From assembly GCA_030068075.1 (NCBI GenBank), contig CM057826.1:65631312-65695311 (forward strand): 64,000 nucleotides of DNA. Reading direction: 5' to 3'. This document shows positions 25,790 to 39,800 of the stretch, piece after piece (the first letter of the stretch is position 1; each line of letters starts with the position of its first letter). This DNA comes from Paguma larvata (lineage: Eukaryota > Chordata > Mammalia > Carnivora > Viverridae). The position numbers and the translations under genes were made by a program. The notes beneath the pieces are model-generated. The model ran no database searches, had not been told where the DNA came from, and saw nothing but the letters and a program-made list of their open reading frames with translations.

Positions 25790-26130
25790 AGTTTTTTGAG
25801 AAATAATTGTATGTCTTTAACTTACAGAGTCAATACAGGTTTAAGACATACAACGTAGTAGTTTGATTTACATATTTTGTGACATGATTACCACAATAGG
25901 TTCAGTTAACTCTATCACCTCATATAGATAAAGTAAAAAGAAAGGAGAAAAGAAAGAAAAAAATTTCTCTTCGTGATGAGACCTCTTAGGGTATACTCTC
26001 CCAATGACTTTCCTATGTACCATGTAGCAATGTTAACTATAGTCATCATGTTGTATGTTACATTCCATCTTACTTTTACCAACAACGCACTGATGAGTGA
26101 AAGTGTAGATACATGGTTGGGCACATTTTA
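25790..26130 (-). mobile_element. L1M 3' UTR fragment, antisense
   Basis: Plus-strand phrases 'aataggttcagttaactcta', 'atgagacctcttaggg' and 'actatagtcatcatgttgta' are the reverse of an ancient L1M 3' UTR. Confidence 0.75.
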
Positions 26131-27535
26131 TTATTTAGTTTAAATTCCTAAATTAGTAGTTGTGTATACATGTTAGATTTTTGGAATTGCTGGATTGTTA
26201 AAGCAACCTTTAAAATGTTTATTTATATACCAAAATACTGAGAAGGCAGTCTACTTAAATAGCAAATTGACATTGAAATTTTCTTTAAACAAGAGGTACT
26301 TTAAGGAGAATCAGAAAGTAATATTCTGGTACATTCAGATCCCTTTACTGAAATTGGACCAGATAAAATATTAGGCAGCCTAACTTTAGGGCTGGTTAAG
26401 GGTCTGGGCTCTAGACTACCCTTTCATGGACACTGCCTTGTCATATGATGTTAACTACCAATCACAGATGACACTGATGGAATGGCTTAAGAAGTTGAAT
26501 GTGGCAGCTTTGTCAGGTAGAGGTCCCAGTGACAAACAGAAAGCTAGACATAACCACAGCTCTGAGGAACTTCCAGTGTGATGGCTCACTGATATAATAT
26601 TTTATCAAGACAGCTTCCCAACCAGGCTGATCTTCTTGACCTGGTTTTCCCTGTTGTGTCGATCAGATATTCATTTGACAGTGTGCTAATGCAGTGTTAG
26701 AAAGTAAAGACAGATTTTTCCACTCTGTATCTACATTGAAAATCTTTGCCTTTTGGTAGTGCTTTTCTTGGTGTGGTTTGTTAGTTTTCTTCAGGAAAAT
26801 TGTCTGCTGATAAGTATGGTACTGACTTAGGGAAGCCTGTCCCAGGCTTTGGCTGATTTCCTGTGAAAGTATTACCAGGACAGGCAGGAGCATGTTTTGC
26901 TTTTAATTTCCTGCCTCAAAGTCCTTGGAAAACATTTGCAGTTAGTGAGCTGGAAGGATGGAATTTTATAGTAGTTCCACGATACATTAATATGCACTAG
27001 TTTCCTGGTATATGTAAGTTTAGTTCTCAGGTCTTCCCAAATGCTATGATGATTCATATTATCACGGTTATGCCTCTTGTTCAAAATGTAAAGTTCCTCT
27101 TCATTTATATTCTATATAGAATGATTTCTCTTGTTACATTAAGATGTTTTTGAATAGGAGAACTGTACATCCTCTGACAAATGCCGTGTGGTGCACCTGA
27201 ATAAATCTGAACTTAAAGGTCATACCATATGTTAGCAGGGTTGGACTCCTAGGTATCATTTACATTTATGCCATACTTACAGGTGCAACCACCAACCCAT
27301 TAATGGCATTTTGGGCAAAACGGCAGCATAAGTCTAGTCCCAGACTAAATCTGGCCCCAGGATGGGTTATCAAGCCTTACAGTTTTTCCCTTGTTCTCCT
27401 CTCCCCAGCTTTTCTACTTTTCAGCCCCCATCAACATAGTCCCAAGTTGCTGTACTCAGGCATTGAGTAACTAAATATTACTGTCCCATGACAATACAAT
27501 ACAAGTCTGTATTTCTTGTGTAGCTTTTGTCCATT
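26131..27535. other. unrecognised DNA, no gene supported
   Basis: Several short frames occur (26663-26893 and 26872-27084, minus) without family resemblance. A stretch near 26395-26460 is weakly MIR-like. Confidence 0.4.
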
Positions 27536-28130
27536 TTCACTCATTTGATATTTACTGAGCATCTACAATTTGTCAGGTACTGTACTCTGCTGATAAAGAC
27601 TAAGGAGACAATTTTCTCCTCTATGGCTCTTTTAATGTGGGAATAAAGATAACTATATTAAAAATAACTATTATCATAAGTTCAGTGTGTGGGAAGTGCT
27701 ATGAAAAGTTCAAGTAATGGAATGAAAAATGAGGCAAAATATGGCTTCCTTATATAGGATATTCAGAAAGATTCACAAGAGGTGACATCTGAGCAGAGAC
27801 CTAGATGAGGAAAAGAGATAGTCACATGAATCCCTGGAGAACGGGTATGTCAGATAGCAAGCACAGAGGCCTTCAAATGAGAACTGTCAGCCTGGCCTTG
27901 GAAGTGGCAGAAGGAAGGCCAGCATGATGGAGAACACAGAGGCAAGAGGAGATACAGGGACATCAGGTGGGAGGGTGTACTCTAGGGCAGGTGAGATGCA
28001 GTAGAGTCTGGAGTAGGGAAGAAATGGTGGAGTCTGAGAAGAGCGTTTAAAGGTAGACCTAACAGTGAATACTAATGAATTGGAGAAAAGGAGGAGAAAT
28101 GAAGTCTTGGGAATAAATCCCATATGTTTG
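27536..28130 (-). mobile_element. L2 LINE fragment, antisense
   Basis: The plus strand reads 'gatatttactgagcatctac', 'caggtactgtactctgctga', 'gtgctatgaaaag', 'gaggtgacatctgagcagag' and 'aagcacagaggcc', which is L2 in reverse. The minus-strand open frame at 27887-28123 falls in it and is not a gene. Confidence 0.75.
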
Positions 28131-28519
28131 AACTTAGCAAGAGGGAGAATTTTGCCATTGAACTGAAATAAGAATGGCTTGGAATGAGATCAAGGAAAAG
28201 ACAGGACTAAATGAGCAAAAATAACATGTTTGGGGCGTACAAAGTTTAAGACCTCTAAGAAACATCCGACTATGATATATATAGTGGCATCTGTGTGTGT
28301 ATGTGTTTGTGGGAAGTAGCAAAGTATCCTTAAATATGATTTTTTAAAAAGTGATTCAAAAATGATTTGAGCAAAGTAATATTTATAATATTTGGGGAAT
28401 AAATGTTCAGCATTCTAATGCAAGTATTTAGGGGATAGCTTTTTATTTCTTTTGATACGATATCAAACAAAAGAAAATTTGCAAGAGAAGTACAAAGGGT
28501 ATCCATATGTATGTTTTCT
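28131..28519. other. unrecognised
   Basis: A short TG-rich patch lies near 28291-28312; otherwise nothing is recognised. It may be a continuation of the L2. Confidence 0.4.
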
Positions 28520-29840
28520 AGAATCATAGATTGTTAGCATTTTGTTGCATTTACTTTATCATGCAATGCTTATTATCTGTCTATACATCTTTTCACACAG
28601 ACCCATAAACCCATGTATGATGTATGTATATCCTACACATACATAAATTTTTACCAAACCATTTGAAAGTAATTTCAGACAGCATGCCCCTTTACCCCTA
28701 AATATTAGAGTGTATTTTCCCAGAACAAGAACATACTCTTATATCAACACAGAACAATTATCAAAACCAGGATATTAAAATTGATACAGTAGTAACCTAT
28801 AATTCACAGACCATATTCAAATGTTTCCAATTTTTTTCGAAAGTTCTTTTATAGCTATTTTTCTTTCACTAGCTCCAGGATGGAGCCAGAATCACACATG
28901 GCATTTGATTGTCATGTCTCTCTTGTCTCATTTGGTCTGGAACCGTTCCTCAACCTTTCTTCACTTTTTTTATCTTGACATTTTTACAGATGACAGAAAA
29001 CTACACTGTAGAACAAAACCTGGTATGAGTTAAATTCTTCCTCATAATTAGATTCAGGTTATCCATCTGCATCAACAAAAGCACAGAAAGGATGTGTCCT
29101 TCTCAGTGTGTCATATCAAGGATATTAGTCTATTTGATTATTGGTGATTTTAATTTTCATCTCTTGGTTAAGGTCATGCCTAGCAGATTTTTCCACAATA
29201 GACTTACTCTATACTGATATTCTATCAGTAATTAATTTATAAGAAATTATTTGATACTACCTTAATATCTTGTTTCCTATTAAACTTCTACCCACTAGTT
29301 TCAGTATTCATTGCTCTTTTTTGTTTGATATTTCTCGCACAGCAATTGTAGTTGCAAAACTTTCTATCTCTATTGTTTCTACTGCATTTAGGAGTCAGCA
29401 TTCTTCCAAAAGAGCTTTCCCTTTCTCCTTCTTTACTTATTTATACAATTAGTTACTCATTTACTTATTTATAACTCTATCATCTTATTGATCCTTGTTT
29501 TTCTCAAAGAGTTTTAATCTGTTATTCTCATCATTTACTTGGTCTTGTATATTGCCTAGGGGATCCCTTCAGTCAGGTTCCTGTGTCCTTTTGAAATGTC
29601 TTTTTTTCTTTTTAAAGTGCTTCCAGACTTTTTAGAAGAAGATACTTTTCACCTTCTATCTTTCCTGCCCAGTTCTGAAGTTAGCCATTTCTTCAAGGAG
29701 CCTTGCTTCTTGGTGTCTCACCAAGGCAAATACTTTGAAGAATATTTGGAAGTCCTGTTTCACAGCTGCTTATTATTAATGTCAATGGCCAGTAAGGCAT
29801 GGACTGGTAATATTTTTAATTCACTAGTATAAGGGAAAAG
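28520..29840 (-). mobile_element. ancient L1M/HAL1-like 3' region, antisense
   Basis: A long run of text matches a common ancient LINE 3' region in reverse: 'cagaacaattatcaaaacca' near 28751, 'ttgattgtcatgtctctctt' near 28906, 'cctcataattagattcaggt' near 29040, 'gccatttcttcaaggagcct' near 29684. The family is given by memory of general resemblance, so the exact name is uncertain. Confidence 0.6.
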
Positions 29841-31420
29841 CCAGGACTTATTCCTAAGATATTTTTTAAAAAACCTTTGATTTTGTATTCTTAAGATCAA
29901 ACTCAGTGCTATGTGTCTTTGAAGATTTGTGCACCTTTTGACATTAAGAAACATCAACCTGCTAATGGATCAGAGAATCAAAGCTTTAGTGCAAATAAGA
30001 GTTGGTCCTTGCAGTCTAAAGAGAGTTCTACTTTGCCTAGCTAGCATCAGGGGGCAAGGAATGCTACTGATATAGTTGAGTATAACAGAAAGTTGATGTT
30101 TCCACGGCAGTAGCATAAAATGTGATTTCTAATATCTATATTTGCTACAGGGAAGTATGTAAAAAATAATAAGGCTGGGAAAGAAATGTGCCTAGGTCAA
30201 TTTTTACATATGCCATCAAATGGTCTTGTGTCCTCAAAGATGCCTGATAACCATCCCAAAGGATTAATTTCTGTTAACCTCAAAGAGACATTCATTTTGA
30301 TTTGATGTAATATTCAATGCTGGAAGGGAAAAAATAACTCAGTATAATATAACTGCAATATTTCATATTAGGTGAAATTTATATAAGTCACTTTAGCAAA
30401 TATTTGGAGTGTTTACATACAAGACTTCTATCCAAGCTAGCACAGTGAGTACATATACTTGAAGCCCCAAAGCATTTCATCCCGTCTAACTGCTCCAAAT
30501 ACATAGAAGGTATATAAAAATGGTTTTAAAAGTAAAAATTCATAATCATTCAAAAAATGAGGAAAACATAAATGGAGAGTAGTGAGTGGGGCTCAGCATG
30601 GTGGCCAAAAGCTGGTAGACACTTCTTTGGGTTCAGTTGCTATGGGGTATCAGGAATAAAAGCACCCCAACATAAGATGGGGAGCTGTAGCCAGGCTTAC
30701 TACTATTTCAGTCATCTCCCCTTCTCTCTTCTCTTCTCTCTTGAAAGGGGCTGAGGATAGCTGCTATTAATCCCACTTGAGCCTACGGCTTCTATCAGGC
30801 TGCATTCCCAGGAAATTAGGAGGACACAGATACAACTCTAAACTAGGAACTGACCTAAGACTCTGTTGGCTCAATGATTTACAGTATCTTCATATTACTA
30901 GAGAAGGAGAGCTCCACAAAGCCAACGTGTGACCTTTTTTATTAGAGCACCAGAACACTGGGGCAACCTGAAGAAAACTGTTGTAAAGCTAAGACACAGG
31001 AAAGGTTGAGCAAAAAAGAGAGAAGGAAAACAAGTGAGGGGTGAAGAAGAGAGAAATTGAAACATCGACTTACAATTAGCCGACAACCAAAATTCCCACA
31101 AACGAATACTACAAGAGAGCTAGGTAAAGAATATCAACAGATGAAATATGAATTAAGATGAAACTAAAATGACAGAAAAAAATAAAAACAATTATAATTG
31201 ATGGGAGAACTTCATTTATAAGAAGTTATGATATGATAATGGCAGAAAAACACAATTCCCATCTTCAAGGGGCCTATGATGATAAAGATTGTCTCTGGAT
31301 AGATGACAGATAAGGATATACTACCATTATCATCATAAGCTTTGAGTAAAAAAAAAATATATATATATATAGACTACTTTGTCACCATGTCCATGTATTT
31401 TGAGATATATATCAAAATAC

Positions 31421-31451
<31 letters not shown>

Positions 31452-31499
31452 TATATATGTTCTTTGCAAATATGTACAAAATACATAAAATTTTAGAAT
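29841..31499. other. unrecognised DNA with an AT-rich low-complexity end
   Basis: The stretch 30560-31090 is less AT-rich than its surroundings and holds short overlapping frames on both strands, none recognisable. Beyond 31340 it is dominated by AT repeats. Confidence 0.4.
31393..31466. repeat. inverted repeat running into an (AT)n/(AC)n tract
   Basis: Arms 'atgtattttga' (31393-31403) and 'tcaaaatacat' (31412-31422) are perfect complements around an 8-base AT spacer. Alternating AT/AC sequence follows up to about 31466. Confidence 0.9.
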
Positions 31500-33080
31500 G
31501 CATTATAATATATATTGTCTAACTGGCATTTGTAGTTTGCTTTCCTTCTTTAGCAATATGGTAATCATGCCGATTGATTTTTCAGTGTTGAAATGGCATT
31601 CCTAAAGTAAAACATACTGGCTCATAATTATCTTTTTTATATATTGCTGAACTTGATTTGCTAACATTTTGTTAAAAATTTTATGTCTAGGTTCATGAAA
31701 AACATTTATCCACTGATTTTTTTTTCTTGTAACACTCTGGTTTAGTATCAGAGCAGTACTACCTCATAATATGAATTAGAAAGTGTTATTTTCATGAAGA
31801 GTTATTGTAGGATAGATATGATTTCTTCCTTAAAGTTTCAGGAGAATTAATGAATCCATTGGGCTCAGTATTTTCTTTCTTGGAAAGGTTTTAACTATGA
31901 ATTCAATTCCTTTGTATATATTAGAGTAGTAATGTTATACTGATTTCGTCTTGAGTGAACCTTGATAGTTTTTGCCTTTCAAGGAATTTGCCCATTGAAT
32001 CTAAGCAGTTGAATTTATGGGGATTAAATAGTTTGTAATATTATATTATCATTATAATGTCTATAGGATCTGTAATAATGTTTCCTTTTTTAATCTGATA
32101 TTGAAAATCTGTAGCTTCTGTTTTTGTGTTGTTCTCTTCCTTGGTAAGTCTTGCTAGAGGTTTATAATTTTTATTGATCTTTGCAAAGAACAAGCATTTG
32201 ATTTCCATTTACTCTATTAATAGTTTTTTCCACTTTCAATTTCATTGATTATTGCACCTATATTTATTTATAGTTTCTTCTACTTAGAGTTTAATTTGCT
32301 TTTCTTTTCCCAGTTTCTTAAAGTGGAAGCTTAGATGACCAATTTAGGACCTTTTTTTTTTCTAATGTAAACATTTACCTTTAAACATTGTTTTAACTGC
32401 ATCTTACAAATTAAAAATTTTTTGTTTTCTTTGAATTTAAAATAGTTTCTCATTTTCTTATGACTTCCTCTTTGACTTCTGGGTTATTTAGGAGGTGTAG
32501 TTTAATTCCAAGTAGTTGGAGATTTTCCAGATACCTTTCTCTTACTGTTTTCTAATGTAAGTTTTTTAATAATCTTAGAATAGACTTATGATTTTTATTA
32601 AATATATTATGGTTTGATTTAGGGCTCAGAATGTTGTGTCTTGGTGAATCTTCCATGTATACATGAAAACATATTCTGCTGTTGTTAGCTGGAATGTTCT
32701 ATAATGTTAATTACATAAAGTTAGTTGATAGTGTTGTTTCAGGTTTTAATATCCTTATTGATTTTCTGTCTACTTGTTATATTAATTGCTGGGAGACAAT
32801 TGTTGAAGTGTCTAAGTATTATGGATACTTCAAATCCAAAGTATGGATTTGTCTATTTCTCTTTTCACTTCCATTATTTGCTTCATGTATTCGTAAGCAT
32901 AGCTTTTAGGTCCATGCACATTTAGGATTGTTTTTTATTCTTAGTGAATTGATTTTCACCCCCATCATTTCATAATGTCCTTTTATTTTTTTTTTACCTC
33001 TCTAATGTTTTTTGTTCTGAAGTCTAGTTAATACTGCTTAAGGTGTTTGTTTTATAATATTGGCCTTTATTTTTTGCTTA
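31500..33080 (-). mobile_element. old L1 ORF2 region, antisense
   Basis: Reversed ORF2 landmarks: 'tttgctaacattttgttaaa' near 31656, 'gggctcagtattttctttct' near 31861, 'ttgatctttgcaaagaacaa' near 32173, 'ttcatgtattcgtaagcata' near 32881. It is riddled with stops. Confidence 0.75.
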
Positions 33081-33189
33081 CGGTATTAAAACTGAGTCTT
33101 GATTGTTATAAAATGAAACAGTGAGAGAACTAAACAGGTTAACTAAGGTTCAGGAGGTTCAGACAAGGTAATAGGGGCTCAAATGAGAG

Positions 33190-33290
33190 GCTGACATGAG
33201 GAAATTAAAGTGCCGAGAGGCTGAAGGCTGTGTTACATCCAGCTATTTAGTCACAGAGCCAGGGCTAAGATCCTTAAACTGGGTGATCTA
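33190..33290 (+). mobile_element. MIR SINE fragment
   Basis: 'catgaggaaattaaagtgcc', 'gaggctgaaggc', 'agtcacagagccagggct' follow the order of the MIR core. Confidence 0.55.
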
Positions 33291-36200
33291 TAGTTTCACC
33301 CAAACTAAAACATGTCTGCCACTGAATCTGTTCTTAGAGAACACCTAATTATCCAATATTTCCAAAGATAAACAATAGAGATTTAAAGTCAAGTATCTTA
33401 TACCTGGGGTTTTCATTATGTGGACTCCTCTTCACTCTGGTAAATAATTGAAACAGCTCATTGTGCTACAGGGAAATACACCAAAAGAAATTGTAAAGTC
33501 ATTTCCACTTTCCATATTCTAATCTCATGACATCAGTGAAAAAATCAGTGTATGATAGCAATGTGACCCTCAAATAAAGTCAGCTCCAGTTTTTGGTGCT
33601 GAGGCTTTATGAATTGGCTATTAGGTTTTTTGTAAAGCACTTGGAAAACCAAAAAAGTGCCTGTTAAGCACCTCACACATGGAAAAGAATATATGCATGC
33701 ACATGCAGTGTTTTTTATTGTATTTGGAACTGCCTTTTAGCACTTTTGCAGGAGAAATTATGATTGACAAGTGCAGTTGGTCTAAAATCATTAGTAGATT
33801 GCTATTTTTTGCTTCCAATGGTGTCTTTCTCCCAAACTGATTAAACCGAAAATAAAACCACTAGGTTATATATTGGGATGTTTTTTGTTGAAGTATCTTT
33901 TTATTTCCTGCCCTATCTTCCATGTTCTCTTATTCCAATTGCTACAGTAATCTTGGAATTTTAATAGCTGCCCCTTTTAAGATACATTTTCAGAATCGGC
34001 TCAGAGAAGACTTGATGGAATCTATTTTCAGTCTCAGTGGGAGAATCCTAATTTGCATCTCCTCGTGGATCGCTGTGGCCTAAATTGATCTACACTGACC
34101 TGGTTCATTTTAAATCAATTCAAAGTTTGTGTGCGTGTGTGTGTGTGTGCACAGAACCAACTACTACTTGTACTTAGAGGCTGGAAAATCAATCCCAAGG
34201 AAATTTAAGCAGTCTGGATGGGTTCTTCAAATAAAAATGTACTGTGTTATACTGTTTAGAATTGAGAAGGGCACTGGGGTGAAACTAAGAAGCTAGAAGA
34301 GTTTAATCAACCAACTACTCAAAAATTGTATCAGTTGTCTGATACAAAATATAGTTTGTTCCTCGTAATGTCTAATTATTACTTTATCATCTGACATGAT
34401 TGCTATAAAATCAATTCACATACCATGTCATTATATTTCTTTTAAGTATACTTACTATTTTTGTGGCAAGAGGGACAACTATTATTCTCCTAGAGTTGTA
34501 AAGATTTTACTAGGTCATTTCCTTAAGCCAAGATTCTGTAGCCACTTTAGAAATGAGATGTTAAAAAAAAAATCTAAACTGAACAAAGGGTCTTCGGTAG
34601 TTTACTTTGCTAGAGCATGCTGTGCTATTAAGCCAGAGTCAACAAAAATAACAGTTGGAACTTCTCTCGGTATTTTAGCACTTGCTTGTAATAAATTTTG
34701 TCTTAAGTAAGCTTCTGAACTATAAGGAGATAACAATTTTAATTCTTGTTTTTAGAAAAAGATTTCATACTGGAAATATATCACACTATTGAGCTTTAAA
34801 CATACCAAGTGTGCAATAAATGCTATTCATAAATGCCCATAATATTAAAGTATGAATAATAAGTTCTATAAGGGAGGTAGAGCTATAGGAATTCCTAGAA
34901 GGAAAAGAAAACTTCTTGCTGGAAGGAAGTAGAAAATGTTTAATTGACGATAAGTCACTGTCACAATTTACTTGCACCTGTGCTAAGTCTAGAAGAGTGA
35001 GGGTGAATCCAAGAGTCATATACTTAAGCAAAACTGAATGGGCAATAGAGAAGATGAATCAAAAGAACAGAGATTTGGAGGTAATAAGATAATTTATGAG
35101 GCTGTTTCCAAAATACTGGTGAGGCTTGTGAAATATGAATAGAGAGTAGCCAGTAGTGATGAAGACCAGGTAGAAAAGTGAAAACATAACTTAGGCCACT
35201 ATTTGGATTTGAAAACCAAGAGAGGGAGAAGAGTAAACTGACCAACTGACTGACTAGCTTAATTCGCTACTAATTTACCAAAGCAAGCCAGAGATGTTGA
35301 GCCTAGATAATTCAGAGGTTGATAGTGCTTTTTTACCAAACTTGAGAAGAAGAAAGAGGGTCAAATTTTAGAAAGAACCATTAAATTCTTAGCCTTTTGA
35401 AGGCAAGAATTTACTTCGTAGTCCCAAAATTTGATACCATAGTAGTTGCTCCATAGATAGTCATTTAATTAATGATGAATGACACTAAATTACTTATGTT
35501 TTAGATATACTGTACTGAGGTTTTGGTGTCACCAAATGTTCAAGTAGAGGTGCCCATCAAGTATTTCAAAAGGCAGACGCAGGGTAAGGAGGTAATAAAA
35601 ACTGCCTGAGGAGAGAGACATTAGTTATATCCACCTGATTATAAGGAAGGAGGTAACAGCAAGGAGAGAAAAGTTTAGAAAGGTTAAAATGAGTTAGATT
35701 TATTTTATTTTGTAGGTTTTCTTTCTTCACTTTTTTCCTTTCTAAATGTTTATGGGCATGAATACTTAACAATATGTATCGTGAAAGAGCAAATTGCCTA
35801 TGATCATACCTCCTTGAGATAATTGCTGTTTAATTTGGCATATCTCCTTCTAGTCATTTTCAGTGTATATGGAAATGGTCAATGGATAATGCATTAGTTG
35901 TCAAAAGTGCCGTTTGTCAATGTAACATTATGGTCTGAACTGTTTAATGATTTCTGCCTAAAATTCAACTTTGTCTGGAAACAGTGTTGTAACTTTTGAT
36001 ATTTTAATATACTGATTTTTTCTAACAAATCATTTAACTTCCTTTTCTTTTTTAAATTTAATTTTAACAGTTTCTTCTAAGTTACACTTAGTTTAATTTT
36101 CCTCTTGGCTATTATGGAATTAATGGCATTTACTTTTATTGTTACAATTTATATGTTTTGTTAACTTTTTGTTTTATCTGCTGTGTTTTGTAGGATTTGT

Positions 36201-36811
36201 TCTTACTGTGTATTTTCTCTTGAGAATTTATTATTCCTATTTACCCCTTCATTAGGAAGGCATATAGTCATTCTATTTTTAATTCTTCCATGATTACATT
36301 CACATTTCTCAAAAAATTCTATATATCAAAAATTATTAGGGTAAAAAATATATTTTGCATCATATTCTCTTTTTGATAATTTCCCCACTCTGTGTAAGAG
36401 ATGTATCTGCAATGTAACACATTTTTACTTCTTCTCCACTTTCTTAGATTTTGAAACTATATTGTCTATTTTAGGAGTCACATGAATATTATTTAAACTT
36501 ATTAAATTAATTATACTTTATGTGACAGCTATTTTTATTCAACTTTGTAACAAATTTAAAACAATTAGACTGAAGTATATGTTTAACTTGATTCAGTGTT
36601 CACTGCTAGTGTTTGTAGAACTGTTTGCTGGATGATGGTTTCTGGCACTACATAACCGATCACTGTCCTCCAAGAACATAGAGTCTAATGGCTTTCTCTC
36701 ACTGTAACTATTCCTTCTTGTTCTCTATTTTGGTTGGAAGCACTCTGGAGCTTAGAGTTAACTCCGATCTTAATCTCTTAATTTAAGTACTTTATAGAAA
36801 GTAGAGAGGTG
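33291..36811. other. long stretch with no recognised gene; possible L2 end near 35400-35490
   Basis: It holds a GT-rich patch at about 34129-34150, an ATTTGCAT octamer at 34051-34058 within an otherwise unique-looking 33990-34130, and chance-length frames (for example 104 codons at 34396-34710). The stretch 35820-36470 is T-rich and may be decayed L1. Confidence 0.4.
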
Positions 36812-39800
36812 TTCCAGGGAAGATGGTGGAATAGAAAGACCCTAGCTTCTCTTTATCCAAAGGATACAACTAGATAACAGACATATCAGTATAAACAATT
36901 CAGCAAATGACCCCAAAACCTGCAGAACAGATGCTTCACAGCTAAATGTAGACAAGAGTCCATATCAAATAGGGTAGGAAGGGTGGAGACCAGGTCCAGA
37001 GCTAAGCAGACCTGCAGGACTGTTCTCAAGGACACCAATTACCAGCAATGAACTTCAATCCATAACCAACAACCCACCCCCCTCCCCGCCACCAAACCAA
37101 ACTCCAGGACCAGACAGTTTCAGAGGTAAATTCTAGCAAACATTTATAGAAGAATTAATACCTATTCTTCTCAAACTATTCCAAAAAATAGAAGACAAAG
37201 GAAAACTTCCACATTCTTTCTGTGAGGCCAGCATCATTCTCATACCAAAGCCAGATAAAGACACTACAAAAAAAGTACTATAGGCCAATATATCTGATGA
37301 CTATAGATGCAAAATCCTTAATAAAATATTATCAACTTGAATCCACAGTACAGCAAAAAAAAATCATTCGCCATGATCAAATGGGATTTATTTCTAGGAT
37401 GCAAAAGTGTTTCAATATTTGCAAATCAATAACGTGGCACATCATATCAACAAGTGAAAGGATAAAAACCATATGATCATTTCAACAGATGCAGAAAAAG
37501 CATTTGACTAAGTACAACATCCATTCATGAAAAAACTTTCCACAAGGTAGGTTTAGAGGTAACATGTCCCAACATAATAAAGGCCATCTATGAAAAACCC
37601 TCAGATAACTGACTGCTGGAAAACTCAATGGAATCACACTCCGTGGTGAAAAACTGAGGGCTTTACCCCTAAGGTCAAAACGAAGACTAGGATGCCCACT
37701 CTCACCTCTTTTATGCCACAGTACTAGAGGTCCACACCAATCACACAACAAAAAGGAATAAAAGGCATCCAGGATAGTAAGAAAGAAGAAAACTTTCACT
37801 ATTTGCAGATGACACGTACTGTATATAGAAAGCCTTAACAATTCCACCAAAAAACTACTAGAACTGATAAATGAATTCAGTAAGGTCACAGGATACAAAA
37901 TCGATATACAGAAATACATTGCATTTCAATACATTAATAATGAAGTAGCAGAAAGAGAAATTAAGAAAACAATCACATTTATAATTGCACCAAAATAACA
38001 AAATACCCAGGATAAAACTTCAAGAAGGTAAAAGAACTGTACTCTGAAAACTATAAAATAGTGCACTTGTCATGAGCGCCAGGTATAAAAATGTTGAACC
38101 ATATATTGTACACCTGAACTTAATATTACACTGTATGTTAACTAACTGGAATTTAAATAAAAACTTAAAAAGTTTTTTAAAATTTAAAGAAATAAGTTAA
38201 AAAATACGAAACTACAAAAAATAAAGTACTATTATGAAAAGAATGAGGAAAGAAATTGAAGATGACACAAAGAAATGTAAAGACATGGAAAACCAAATAT
38301 TGTTAAAATGTTCATAGTACCAAAAACGATCTATCAAAATACCAGGAACATTTTTCACAGAACTGGTACTAAATCCTGAAATTTGTATCAAATCTCAAAA
38401 CACCCTGAATGACCAAAGCAAACCTGAAAAGGAAGAACAAAATCCTAAAATTTGTATGACACCACAAAAGATCCTGAATAATCAAAGCAAAGTTGAGAAG
38501 GAAGAACAAAACTGGAGTTGTCACAATTCCAGATTCAAGATATACTACGAAGCGGCAGTAATCAAAACATTATAGTATTGGCACAAATATAGATACAGAC
38601 ATCAATGGAACAGAAAAGAGAGCACCCCATCCCCAAATAATAGAAAGCCCAGAAATAAAGTCACTATTATATGGTCAATTAGTCTCTGACAAAAGAGGCA
38701 AGAATATACAATGAGAAAAAGTCTCTTCAACAAATAATGTTGGTAACACTGAAGCACTTTCTTTCATATACAAAATAAATTAGACTAAAGACTTAAATGT
38801 GAGATCTGAAACCTTAAAAATCCTGGAAGAGAGCACTGGCAGTAATTTCTCTGACACAAGCCATAATGACATTTTTATAGATCTCCTGAGGTAAGGGAAA
38901 TAAAAGCAAAAATAAACTTGAGACTACATCAAAATAAAAAGCTTCTGCATAGAAAGGAAACATTAAAAACTAAAAGGCAACTTTCTGAATGGGAGAAGAT
39001 ATTTGCAAATGACATCAAATAGAGGGTTAGTATCCAAAATATATAAAGAACTTATACAACTCAACATCAAGAAAAAAAATAATCCAATTAAAAATGGGCA
39101 TAAGACATGAACAGACATTGCTCCAAAGAAGATATATAGATGGTTAATATACACATGAAAAGATGCTAAATATCACTCATCATCAAGGAAATGTAGATCA
39201 AAACCACAATGAGATACCACCTCACACATCAAAAACACAAGAAACAACAAGTGTCAGTGAGCATGTGGAGAAAAAAGAACCCTTGGTGGCAATGCAAACT
39301 GGTGCAGCCACTATGGAAGACAGTAAAAAAATTAAAATTTGAACTACAATATAAATTAAATTTTGAAAAAATAAAAAAATTAAAAATTTATAATGTATTC
39401 CAGTATTCCACTACTGAGTATTTACCTAAAGAATACGAAAACATTTATTCAAAAAGATACATGCACCCCTATGTTTACGGAAGCATCCCAGATGTCCATC
39501 AATAGGTAAATAAGGAAGGAATAGTAAGTGTTAATGAATATTAGCCATGAAAAAAATGAAATTTTGCTATTTGCAATGAAATGAATGGGTCTAGATGATA
39601 TAATGCTAGGTGAACTAAATCTGAGAAAGACAAATACTATATGATTTCACTAATGTGGAATCTAAGAAACACAGCAAACAAAGAAAAGAGAGACAAACCA
39701 AAAAACTCTCTTACCTATAGGGAACAAACTGATGGTTACCAGAGGGGCTGTTGGTAGGGCAAATGGGTGAAACAGGTCTAGGGAATTAAGGGGGGTAGAC

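Noticed and set aside
34396..34710. Frame of 104 codons on the plus strand
   Set aside because: No family features, no splice-site context, and a Lys/Ser/Tyr-rich composition as expected from AT-rich DNA by chance.
37482..37919. Minus-strand frame of 145 codons
   Set aside because: It is the reverse of the decayed sense L1 ORF2 reverse-transcriptase region, not a gene.
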